From Flavobacterium chryseum (GTDB taxonomy: Bacteria > Bacteroidota > Bacteroidia > Flavobacteriales > Flavobacteriaceae): a DNA stretch of 64,000 bases. Below the pieces are notes generated by a model, which was not told the origin of the DNA, did no database searches, and saw nothing but the letters and a program-made list of their open reading frames with translations. The DNA is taken from positions 372,001-436,000 of the forward strand of contig NZ_SNWW01000002.1 of the NCBI RefSeq assembly GCF_004362015.1, written 5' to 3'. Shown here one piece after another: positions 1 to 7,541 of the stretch (positions are counted from its first letter, which is position 1; the number at the start of each line of letters is the position of its first letter). A program made the translations under genes and the position numbers.

Positions 1-265
1 TAAATTGGTAGAAATTTCGATTGAAGTTACCGGAGATATTGATCCTGAAGACATTAATATTATTATAAATGAATCTTTAGAAAATCTTCCGTTAGTAAAT
101 AATGCTAAACCTTCTCAGATTTATTACACTGCTATTTCTGACGGAAAATTCAAAATCCTGGTCAAATTCTGGTGCAGTATTTACCGTACCGAAGAAACTG
201 TTAGTACAGCAAGACAAGTTATGTTTAGTAATTTTAAAGCTAAAGGATTAACTTTTTCATCATAA
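1..265 (+). CDS. C-terminal end of a probable MscS-family mechanosensitive channel (partial)
   Basis: The reading frame is open at the left edge and ends at a TAA at 263-265, so only the last ~87 codons are visible. The fragment opens with a beta-type segment (VEISIEVTGDIDPEDI) and continues with alternating hydrophobic strands such as FKILVKFWCSIY. That is the look of the cytoplasmic alpha/beta C-terminal domain of small-conductance mechanosensitive channels, which vent solutes on osmotic downshock. No membrane segment is in the window, so the family call is by pattern only. The TTG at 5 is an internal codon, not a credible start, because the frame continues upstream. Confidence 0.5.
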   Translation, partial: KLVEISIEVTGDIDPEDINIIINESLENLPLVNNAKPSQIYYTAISDGKFKILVKFWCSIYRTEETVSTARQVMFSNFKAKGLTFSS

Positions 266-286
266 AAAGAGCTTCTTCTGAAAATC

Positions 287-320
287 AAAAAGCCTTCAAA
301 TTATTTGAAGGCTTTTTTTT
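287..320. terminator. Bidirectional rho-independent terminator
   Basis: A perfect 14-bp stem (287-300 with 304-317) has a 3-nt loop and is flanked by A and T runs. It lies between the converging MscS-type and GNAT genes and can serve both. Confidence 0.85.
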
Positions 321-324
321 AATA

Positions 325-615
325 TCACTTTTGCCAGATGTCAGCATATTCATCCGGATGTCTTGTAAATTGTGCAAAAACATACGGACAAAGTGGTTTT
401 ACAGTATATTTATGTTCGCGAACATAAGCAACCATGGCATCCAAAAGCAATTTTGCATATCCTTTTCCGTTGTATTTTTCATCAACTTCTGTATGATAAA
501 CTGTCAGGATTGTACCTGAAATACTAAGCACCATTTCGCCTATTTTTTCCTCATTTTCAATTAATTGAAAACCTCCATGCTGCTTTTCGTCTAGTTTTAA
601 TTTTATTTCCGGCAT
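325..615 (-). CDS. Small GNAT N-acetyltransferase of the YjdJ type
   Basis: A 96-residue single-domain protein. Family features visible are an N-terminal beta-strand region, the strand ILTVYHTEVDEKY and the acetyl-CoA loop NGKGYAKLLLDAMVAYV (about residues 49-65). A C-terminal CPYVFAQFTRHPDEY segment is typical of the short Acetyltransf_CG/YjdJ subfamily. These cytoplasmic enzymes are thought to acetylate small molecules or protein amines; the substrate cannot be inferred. It stands alone, reads toward the MscS-type gene and shares its terminator. The ATG at 613-615 fits the usual family length. Confidence 0.85.
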   Translation of the reverse strand: MPEIKLKLDEKQHGGFQLIENEEKIGEMVLSISGTILTVYHTEVDEKYNGKGYAKLLLDAMVAYVREHKYTVKPLCPYVFAQFTRHPDEYADIWQK

Positions 616-946
616 CTTTTTTCTATATATTAATTTTGGTAAAATTCTTTTTAACGGATTTCAATTTACGAAATATTGCTAATTCCTGCTGCTTTTTATT
701 ATACAAAAACTTTTTTTAATCTTTTTAGATAGAACTTATTTAGTTATTTAAAAATAGCTGTAAAACAAATTTTAACTTTGTATTTAATGTCGAAAATAAA
801 GAAATGCATGTTTCGTAAACAGGATTTAAATGGTAAATTTAGCGTTATAAATTCTCATTATTTAAATGTATAATACTAATTATTTATAATTATACTTTTA
901 GTGCCAAATAAAGTAAAACAGACAATATAAATTTAAAAATAACAAG
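616..946. other. Intergenic region with possible promoter
   Basis: AT-rich spacer between divergent GNAT and thiolase genes, with no convincing ORF. A TAACTTTG matching the Bacteroidota -7 element lies at 773-780, and a weaker TACTTTTA at 893-900. Either could drive the thiolase, the first leaving a leader of about 160 nt. No clear -33 TTG accompanies them. Confidence 0.4.
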
Positions 947-2227
947 ATGGAAAATCAGGGTAATATTAGAAGAGTTGCTATTGTAGGTTATAACCGAATT
1001 CCTTTTGCAAGGGCAAACACTTTTTATTCAGACGTTAGTAATTTACAAATGATGACCGCTACTCTTGATGGTCTTATCAATAAATATAATCTTCAGGGAA
1101 AATTGCTTGGAGAAGTTGTTGGCGGTGCTGTAATCAAACATGTGTCTGATAATAATTTGATTCGGGAATCTGTAATGAGAACTTCTCTTGATCCTGCAAC
1201 TCCAGCCTGCGATTTGCAACAAGCTTGTGATACAGGAATTGAAAGTGCTATTTATATTGCCAATAAAATTGCGCTCGGCCAGATCGAATCCGGAATTGCG
1301 TGCGGCGTAGATTCTATTAGTGATATGCCAATTGCGGTGAGCGAAAATCTTAGAAAAATATTACTTCAGGCGAGAAAAGCAAAATCATTGGGCGAAAAAA
1401 TAAAATTGTTTTTAAAACTAAGACCTAAAGATCTTTCGCCATTAGTTCCAAGAAATGAAGAAGCCCAAACCGGACTTTCGATGGGTGGACATACTGAAAT
1501 TACGGCCAAATATTATAAAATTCCGAGAGAAGACCAGGATGAGTTGGCGTTAAAAAGTCATTTGAATATGGCAAAAGCCTATGATGAAGGTTTTTTTGAT
1601 GATATGATTACACCTTTTAACGGACTTGACAGAGATAATAATCTTAGAAAAGACAGTACGTTAGAAAAGTTAGCGAAATTAGCTCCGGCTTTTGATAAAG
1701 TAAACGGAACATTAACAGCAGGAAATTCAACGCCGCTTACAGATGGCGCTTCGAGTATTTTATTGGCAAGCGAAGAATGGGCTAAAGAAAACGGATTACC
1801 TATTTTAGCGTACATCACGCACGCAGAAGTAGCTGCCATTGAATATGTAAAAAACCAGCAAAACTTATTATTAGCGCCTTTATTTGCTGCATCCAGAATG
1901 CTCGAAAAAGCAAACTTAACGTTACAGGATTTTGATTATTATGAAATTCACGAAGCTTTTGCCGCTCAGGTTTTGGCCACTTTAAAAATTTGGGAAAGCC
2001 CTGAACTTAGTGCTGAAATAGGTCTTAAAAAACCACTCGGCGTCATCGACAGAAGCAAACTGAATGTAAAAGGAAGCAGTTTGGCCGCAGCACACCCGTT
2101 TGCTGCCACTGGCGGAAGGATTATTGGCGTTATGGCAAAATTATTAAACGAAAAAGGTTCTGGAAAAGGTTTTATTTCGATTTGCGCGGCAGGCGGCCAG
2201 GGAATTACGATGATTATTGAAAAATAA
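947..2227 (+). CDS. Thiolase (acetyl-CoA C-acyltransferase, FadI-like)
   Basis: A 426-residue thiolase that condenses or cleaves acyl-CoA (3-ketoacyl-CoA + CoA to acyl-CoA + acetyl-CoA), most likely in fatty-acid beta-oxidation in the cytoplasm. The nucleophilic cysteine sits in QQACDTGIESA (Cys94). The catalytic histidines are in HEAFAAQV and HPFAATGGR, and the second active-site cysteine is in SICAAGGQG near the C-terminus. Length and the longer loops favour the FadI-type over the short PhaA-type enzymes. No beta-oxidation partner (FadB/FadJ, acyl-CoA dehydrogenase) is adjacent, so the gene may be monocistronic. Confidence 0.9.
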   Translation: MENQGNIRRVAIVGYNRIPFARANTFYSDVSNLQMMTATLDGLINKYNLQGKLLGEVVGGAVIKHVSDNNLIRESVMRTSLDPATPACDLQQACDTGIESAIYIANKIALGQIESGIACGVDSISDMPIAVSENLRKILLQARKAKSLGEKIKLFLKLRPKDLSPLVPRNEEAQTGLSMGGHTEITAKYYKIPREDQDELALKSHLNMAKAYDEGFFDDMITPFNGLDRDNNLRKDSTLEKLAKLAPAFDKVNGTLTAGNSTPLTDGASSILLASEEWAKENGLPILAYITHAEVAAIEYVKNQQNLLLAPLFAASRMLEKANLTLQDFDYYEIHEAFAAQVLATLKIWESPELSAEIGLKKPLGVIDRSKLNVKGSSLAAAHPFAATGGRIIGVMAKLLNEKGSGKGFISICAAGGQGITMIIEK

Positions 2228-2410
2228 TTATGAATGGTTAATTATTAATGGCTAATTATGCGGTCCTGCAACGTTTTCAAAACCTTGTAGGTTTGTTTTA
2301 GTTCAAACCATATAAGTTATATAAGGAAATATAAGTTTAAGACATCTTTTCTATCAAGTTTAAAATTTATGTTTCCATTTGTTTAAAAAACCATCTCAGT
2401 TAAAAAACAA

Positions 2411-2440
2411 AAAATCCAGACAAATGTCTGGATTTTTTTT
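2411..2440. terminator. Bidirectional terminator between thiolase and LRR genes
   Basis: A perfect 11-bp stem (2411-2421 with 2426-2436) has loop AAAT and a run of T on the + strand and A on the other side. It lies between converging genes. The core ATCCAGA...TCTGGAT recurs at 3793-3818 after the azoreductase. Confidence 0.85.
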
Positions 2441-2455
2441 ATTTGATGAGTGAAA

Positions 2456-3427
2456 TTACAATTGATAAACTGAACCTCCGCTTGGAGTCCATAGTATAGG
2501 TGCTTGTGCTACAAAGTTCGCATCAACATGTATAGCTGGTCGTTTTGTGTTTCCGGAAAAATCAACAATAGTAATTGCTGCATTATTACCGTTTTTAAGA
2601 TTAATATCCGTTAGCAATGTGTTGTTATAACACCAGAAACAATTTAATTGTGAATTTGTACTATAGTTTAAAGTCACCCATTTATTATAAGAAAGGTTTA
2701 CCATTTTTAATGAAGTTAACGAAGCTGTAGACAAGGTAGAAAAATTGTTAATTTGTACAAATAAACTTGTCAGGTTAACATTTCCATTAAGATTTAATGT
2801 AGACAATTGATTACCGTAACACCATAATCCCCAAAGACCGCTAACATTTGCAGGAAGCGATAAACTTGTAAGCAGGTTATTGTGACACCAAATTTGTGTT
2901 AAGTTGGTATTTGATGTAAGGTTTAAAGTTGTCAGTTGGTTGTACTGGCATTCTAACCAGGTTAAAGTAGGTATACCTGAAACGTTTAAACTTGTTAAAT
3001 TATTTCCATTGATAATCAACTGAGATAAAGAAGTAAATGCTTGTAAACCTGTTGCATCACTAATATTAGCTCCAGCAAGATAAAGACCACCGCGCGTTTT
3101 ATCAATATTAATAGTATTGTCGTTTGGAGTTCCGTCATTTGCATCGCCTGCTCCAATATTTATTAATGCTGCTCTTAAATTAGCATCTGGAATAGTAGCA
3201 TTAACCCATACCGCAGCTGTTTTCTTTGTAATATTTGCCTGTTCTAATAAAGCTTTTTCGTCTTTAACAAAATTAGCATCATTAGCTTTTCGATAATCAT
3301 CAGGACTAGGATTAGCATTAAAAGTACTGGTCGTTACTTTTGCTGTTTCAACAGAATTGTCTTCATTGTTGTCTGTAGAGCAGGCTACAAAATTTAGCGC
3401 AAGGGCTAATAATAAAACTTTTTTCAT
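2456..3427 (-). CDS. Leucine-rich-repeat surface lipoprotein
   Basis: From the ATG at 3425-3427 the protein has 323 residues. It opens with MKKVLLLALALNFVAC, a lipoprotein signal peptide with lipobox NFVAC, so it should be anchored in the membrane, probably the outer membrane. After a low-complexity linker come about eight irregular LRRs of the L.CxxNxLxxLNL type, several with the Trp-Cys variant seen in flavobacterial LRR proteins. Proteins of this kind bind proteins or glycans; no ligand is evident. The frame extends 21 codons further upstream, but that part lacks signal-peptide logic and the -7 element at 3464-3471 falls inside it, which supports the shorter start. Confidence 0.8.
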   Translation of the reverse strand: MKKVLLLALALNFVACSTDNNEDNSVETAKVTTSTFNANPSPDDYRKANDANFVKDEKALLEQANITKKTAAVWVNATIPDANLRAALINIGAGDANDGTPNDNTINIDKTRGGLYLAGANISDATGLQAFTSLSQLIINGNNLTSLNVSGIPTLTWLECQYNQLTTLNLTSNTNLTQIWCHNNLLTSLSLPANVSGLWGLWCYGNQLSTLNLNGNVNLTSLFVQINNFSTLSTASLTSLKMVNLSYNKWVTLNYSTNSQLNCFWCYNNTLLTDINLKNGNNAAITIVDFSGNTKRPAIHVDANFVAQAPILWTPSGGSVYQL

Positions 3428-3463
3428 AAAATTTGGGTTTCTAAATATTAATAAGTAATTTCC

Positions 3464-3471
3464 CAAATGTA
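3464..3471 (-). promoter_or_regulatory. -7 promoter element of the LRR lipoprotein gene
   Basis: Read on the minus strand this is TACATTTG, an exact TAnnTTTG match, 36 nt upstream of the chosen ATG. A TTTG lies 16 nt further upstream, shorter than the usual 19-21 nt spacing. Confidence 0.45.
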
Positions 3472-3792
3472 TATGAATAATTTCATTCAAACATTAAAAT
3501 AATGTAAATTTTTCGTACAATTATGTAAAATTTAATACTATAATACTTATTATTAACAAAAATGTTTTCGCGATAGCTTATGAAATCTAGATTTCTAAAA
3601 GTTATTAACATTTCTTTATTTGATAAAAAATATGCTGTTTTTTATTCTTGCATAAAAACGTAGTTTTTCGTTAAAAAACAGACGAATTCATTTAATGTGT
3701 TAATTTTCAATTAATTATAAATTATTTGCGCGTAAACCATCAATTAGTGAAAAATTGTGTAAGTCGAGGCTAATTTTACTTTTGATTAAATA

Positions 3793-3818
3793 AAAATCCA
3801 GAAAAACGTCTGGATTTT
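3793..3818 (-). terminator. Terminator of the azoreductase gene
   Basis: A 10-bp perfect stem (3793-3802 with 3809-3818) is followed on the minus strand by a T-rich tract. It lies 15 nt past the azoreductase stop. The 3428-3832 interval holds nothing else I can identify except the LRR promoter. Confidence 0.75.
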
Positions 3819-3832
3819 ATATTATTTGAAAA

Positions 3833-4444
3833 TTAAAAAGCAAATTCTTCGACACTTGCTAAGGCTTTTGGCAAAGCGCCTTCTGCTAAATCAGGAATTG
3901 CGGTTCCTTCTACGCGGAAAACAGTAATATCTGTCATGCCTAAAAAACCAAGTACAGCACGTAAATACGGTTCTGAAAAATCGTAAGCTTTGTATGGTCC
4001 CTCAGAAAATACAGCTCCTGATGCAATAGATAAATATACTTTTTTATTGATTACTAAACCCTTTGGTGTACCATCTCCATAAGTAAAAGTTGCACCAGCT
4101 CTGGCAACCTGATCGATCCAGCCTTTTAATACTGCGGGAATTCCAAAATTGTAAACCGGAACACCAATCACAATAATGTCAGCTTCTAATAAATTGCTAA
4201 TGGTGTTATTAGAATATTGAATCGCTTCTTTTTGTGTTTCAGTATGCGCTTCTGCAGGTGTAAAAAATGCACCTCAATTTAACTGGTCAAGATATGGTGA
4301 CGGTGTTTTTGAAAGATCAATTGTTTGCAGTTGTATTTCACCATATACTTTCTCTAATTTTTCGAGAACAGCATTAGATAATTTATTACTAAATGAAGCA
4401 TCGCCTTTGATACTTGTTACTATATTCAGCACTTTTTTGCTCAT
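3833..4444 (-). pseudogene. azoR: FMN-dependent NADH-azoreductase interrupted by an in-frame TGA
   Basis: Translated from ATG 4442-4444 to the stop at 3833, the frame would encode 203 residues, the normal azoreductase (AcpD/AzoR) length. It reads MSKKVLNIVTS, then the FMN-loop motif VPVYNFGIPAVLKGWIDQ and VARAGATFTYGDGTPKGL, both typical of the family. Codon 57 (4274-4276) is TGA in the context LDQLN-stop-GAFFTP, splitting the gene into a 56-codon 5' part and a 3' part with no good start. These enzymes reduce quinones and azo compounds with NADH. A divergent HxlR regulator next door matches the usual pairing. It is a fresh nonsense mutation, a consensus error or, least likely, readthrough. 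Confidence 0.8.
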
Positions 4445-4504
4445 AACTTATTATTATTTTGTTTATGATACAAACTTATCTACATTTACTATCTCTTTTA
4501 TAGT

Positions 4505-4540
4505 ACTATCCCGGAGGATAGCGCTATCCTGGAAGATAGT
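4505..4540. promoter_or_regulatory. Tandem palindromic operator, probably for the HxlR regulator
   Basis: Two adjacent palindromes lie between the divergent azoreductase and hxlR genes. The first is CTATCC-4 nt-GGATAG, perfect, at 4506-4521. The second is CTATCC-4 nt-AGATAG at 4524-4539. Their centres are 18 bp apart, and the pair also forms one larger inverted repeat. Position and symmetry fit binding of two dimers of the adjacent regulator; this is inference. Confidence 0.65.
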
Positions 4541-4557
4541 AACACAAATTAGTGCAT

Positions 4558-4923
4558 ATGACAACGAAAAAAACGAACGTATTAGAGCACCAGCAAGAAG
4601 AATGTCTGGCTGCGCTGCTTCCGGTTAGAGATGCCTTGGAAGTTTTGAGCGGAAGATGGAAATTACCTATTTTAATCACTTTATCAAACAGGCCAAAACG
4701 ATTCAAGGAGATTTCTAAAGACATCAACGGAATTACCGATAAAATGCTTTCGAAAGAACTTAAAGATCTGGAAGTGAACAAACTTGTAACGAGAACAGTT
4801 TATGATACGTTTCCGCCTACTGTTGAATATGCAGCAACAGAACACAGCAAAACTTTATCAGATGTTATTTTTGCATTGAAAGATTGGGGCGATTTACACA
4901 GGAAAAAAATTATTGGAAAATAA
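4558..4923 (+). CDS. HxlR-family winged-helix regulator (redox/quinone type)
   Basis: A 121-residue single-domain protein. The HxlR fold is recognisable from ALEVLSGRWKLPILITL, then RFKEISKDINGITDKMLSKEL (recognition helix) and the wing TVYDTFPPTVEYAAT. The N-terminal cysteine in EECLAALL (Cys16) corresponds to the redox-sensing cysteine known in YodB/CatR-type members, which control azoreductase genes in Bacillus. It is divergent from the azoreductase with the tandem palindrome between them, so auto-repression and azoR control by electrophile stress are likely. A GTG six bases upstream also opens the frame; the ATG is preferred. Confidence 0.88.
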   Translation: MTTKKTNVLEHQQEECLAALLPVRDALEVLSGRWKLPILITLSNRPKRFKEISKDINGITDKMLSKELKDLEVNKLVTRTVYDTFPPTVEYAATEHSKTLSDVIFALKDWGDLHRKKIIGK

Positions 4924-4941
4924 CTTTTCTTCTGCTCCTTT

Positions 4942-5349
4942 TTAATGTGAAAAACCAAATGAAATACTCAATATTATAATTCCGATGACAATTGTAGTAA
5001 TGGCTACGTACAAATAATCCTTCTCCAAAATAAAAGAAAATAGTGAAAGTAATACGCGAAATACAGGCGTTAAAAACAACAGTATCACGCCAAAAAATAT
5101 AACCGATTCTCCCCTGCCCTGAATAACTCCATTATAAACATCAGCAATTACTTCAAAAATATTTCGGTCATTTTCTTTAAATACCGAATAATCCTCGATG
5201 GAATTTCCGTGATGCAATAAATAAATTACGCCGCCAATAAAAGCGACTGATAACGAGATCCAAACGCCGTAGCGCAACAAGTTTCCTATAATAGTTTGAA
5301 AATCTTTTTCTCCAAATTTTTCTTGTAACATAGCTTTAGATTTTTCCAT
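4942..5349 (-). CDS. DUF1634 membrane protein
   Basis: A 135-residue protein with three predicted membrane helices (about residues 28-47, 80-108 and 113-133) and the conserved look of DUF1634. This family is nearly always encoded beside TauE/SafE permeases. Here its start overlaps the end of the upstream TauE gene by 14 bp, so the two are translationally coupled. It is probably an accessory subunit of the exporter; no biochemical activity is known to me. It ends 18 bp from the converging hxlR stop. Confidence 0.75.
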   Translation of the reverse strand: MEKSKAMLQEKFGEKDFQTIIGNLLRYGVWISLSVAFIGGVIYLLHHGNSIEDYSVFKENDRNIFEVIADVYNGVIQGRGESVIFFGVILLFLTPVFRVLLSLFSFILEKDYLYVAITTIVIGIIILSISFGFSH

Positions 5350-6172
5350 TAAGTCCGTTATAAATCATGTTCAATGCCAATACAAAAATTAAACAGGCAA
5401 AAAAGATTCGGAGTTTTTTAGGGTTTGTTTTTACCAGTATTTTAGCTCCCGCCATCGCGCCAAATAAAACGCCAATAACAACGGGCATACAAATTCCGGG
5501 TTCGATATATCCTTTTTGAATATAGATCACAGAACTAGCCATTGCGGTAACACCCATCATAAAATTGCTGGTTGTGGTTGAAACTTTAAACGGAATTCTC
5601 ATAATATTATCCATAGCAATTACCTTAAAAGCGCCGGAACCAATTCCTAATAATCCGGACATCATTCCGGCAATTCCCATCATACTGAATCCGCCAATTA
5701 CATTTTTTGTTCCGTAATACACTACTTCACCATCGTGAGTGGGATAAGTTCCTTCTAATCTTAGTTTTTTAGCCAATGGACTTGATTCTAAAACGATATG
5801 TTCTTCTTTTTTTCTTAAAGAATTAATGGCTGAGAAAATCAATGTTAATCCGAATAAAACGGCAATAAAAGAAGTTGGTGCAATAGTAGAAAGTAAAGCT
5901 CCGCAAACAGCGCCAATTGTTGTGGCAATTTCAAGGAAAATTCCAAGACGCATATTCGTGATTCCCTCTTTTACATAAGCCGCTGCAGAGCCTGAAGAAG
6001 TTGCAATTACCGAAACCAAAGCTGCGCCAATTGCATAATGAATATCAACCCCAAGAAAAACGGTTAAAAGCGGTATAATAATTATTCCGCCGCCTAATCC
6101 TGATAATGAACCTATAAATCCTGCCAAAAAAGCGCCCAAAATCATAATCAGAGTAAAGGTAAGTACTGTCAT
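5336..6172 (-). CDS. TauE/SafE-family anion (sulfite/sulfonate) permease
   Basis: A 278-residue membrane protein with about eight helices. The N-terminal repeat carries FLAGFIGSLSGLGGGIIIIPLL and the second repeat GIAGMMSGLLGIGSGAFKV, the paired glycine-rich motifs of TauE/SafE. Members export sulfite, sulfoacetate or related organic anions across the inner membrane. It is first in a two-gene unit with DUF1634. The substrate is not shown by context, as no sulfur-metabolism gene is adjacent. Confidence 0.85.
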   Translation of the reverse strand: MTVLTFTLIMILGAFLAGFIGSLSGLGGGIIIIPLLTVFLGVDIHYAIGAALVSVIATSSGSAAAYVKEGITNMRLGIFLEIATTIGAVCGALLSTIAPTSFIAVLFGLTLIFSAINSLRKKEEHIVLESSPLAKKLRLEGTYPTHDGEVVYYGTKNVIGGFSMMGIAGMMSGLLGIGSGAFKVIAMDNIMRIPFKVSTTTSNFMMGVTAMASSVIYIQKGYIEPGICMPVVIGVLFGAMAGAKILVKTNPKKLRIFFACLIFVLALNMIYNGLNGKI

Positions 6173-6344
6173 GTGGTATAATTTGGCTACTAATTTACGA
6201 ATGAATATTGGTACAGGATCAATCTTATTTAATAAGATGTTTTTAAAAACGAATTATTTAAATCTATTTAATTAATTTTCAAATACTTACAATAAACTTA
6301 AAAAGAACTTAAAAATGCTGACGTTTTAAAAGATGTCAATTGAG

Positions 6345-7460
6345 TTATACAATAATATCATTTTCAGAAAGATCAGTTTCAAAATTTTCGTTTTTAAAAG
6401 TTTCACTTTCAGGAGTTTCATCAAGCCAGGCGATAAATAATTTATACCCAATTGAAAATATAATTGGGCCAACAAACAAGCCTATAAATCCTCACATGAT
6501 AAATCCGCCAATAACACCGAGAAAAATAACAAGCATGGGTACCATAGCACCTTTGCCCAATAAAAGTGGTTTTAAAATATTATCTGAAAGTCCGCTGATG
6601 ATAAAAAATATCGTCCAGCAAATGGCATAAACAGAATCGCCTGTTGAAAACATAAAAATAATGACACCAATATTAATAATAGTGGGTCCAATTTGTAAAA
6701 TAGAAAAGATAAGACACAGCAAAGTAAATATTCCGGCGTACGGAATTCCGGCAAAATAAAGTCCGAAAGCCTGAATAATGGTTTGAATTAATGCAACTCC
6801 AATTATTCCTTTTACAACCTGATGAATCGTAGAAACCGAAATTGTCAAAATTTCATCTGCTTTATCTCCGGCAATTCTTTTAATAAATTTCACGATTAAA
6901 TTCTTGGCACTTGTTGATACCAATAAAACGCCGGCAATAATTACGGATAAAATAAACTGAAGAAAAGCCATTCCTGAACTCAAAACGCTTTCCATAATTT
7001 TCATTGAAATCGCCTTAATTTGTACATCATATTTTAATAAACTATGTTGCAGGTCTGATGATAATGAATGTAAAAATTCAAATAATGGCTGCCCTATTAT
7101 TGGCCAATTTTTAATGGTTGCTGCGGGTGGCGGTATTTTAAGCGTTCCGGTTTCGAAACTGTTTTTTAATTCTAAAAAATTGCTTGTTGCCGAATTCAAA
7201 GAATAAATTACAGGCAAAATCAATAATCCAACAATTGTAACAGTTATGAGAATCGATGCCAACGTTTTTCTTCCTCTTAAAATTCTTTGAAGAAAATTAA
7301 AAAACGGATAAAAGATAATGGCTAAAATTGTTGCCCAAATCATTGGCATAATAAAAGGCAGCATTAGTTTGAAACAAAACCCAACAATCAGAAAAATAAA
7401 AATGAATTGCAAAATGGTTTCTAAGAGTTCTTTACGGTTATGTAGATTAGAATTTTTCAT
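6345..7460 (-). pseudogene. AI-2E (PerM/YdiK) family permease with an in-frame TGA
   Basis: The frame from ATG 7458-7460 to the TAA at 6345-6347 spans 372 codons, the usual length for the family. It has the N-terminal helix pair FCFKLMLPFIMPMIWATIL, a periplasmic middle and the C-terminal GAMVPMLVIFLGVIGG. Codon 323 (6492-6494) is TGA in GGFIM-stop-GFIGLFVGPIIF, exactly inside the conserved last helical hairpin. Downstream sequence is still clearly coding, so the break is recent or artefactual. Members are proposed to export small molecules or act as Na+/H+ antiporters. A truncated protein would lack the final membrane segment. Confidence 0.75.
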
Positions 7461-7541
7461 TTTATTTTAATTAAAGGATTGATTTGATTTTCCACAGAGT
7501 ACACAGATTAAGCGAATTACTGTCTTTTGTGTACCTTTTTT

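Noticed and set aside
5-265. A separate 86-residue gene starting at TTG 5
   Set aside because: The frame continues upstream through the window edge and the sequence looks like a C-terminal domain, so it is treated as a partial gene.
773-780. Confident promoter assignment for the thiolase
   Set aside because: The -7 match lacks a -33 TTG, and another candidate lies at 893-900; it is recorded only within the intergenic entry.
4274-6494. Reassignment of TGA to an amino acid in this genome
   Set aside because: The Nei-type glycosylase ends in TGA (49825-49827) exactly at its family-length C-terminus, so TGA works as a stop. Two isolated in-frame TGAs are better explained as mutations or errors; no SECIS-like or tRNA evidence was seen.
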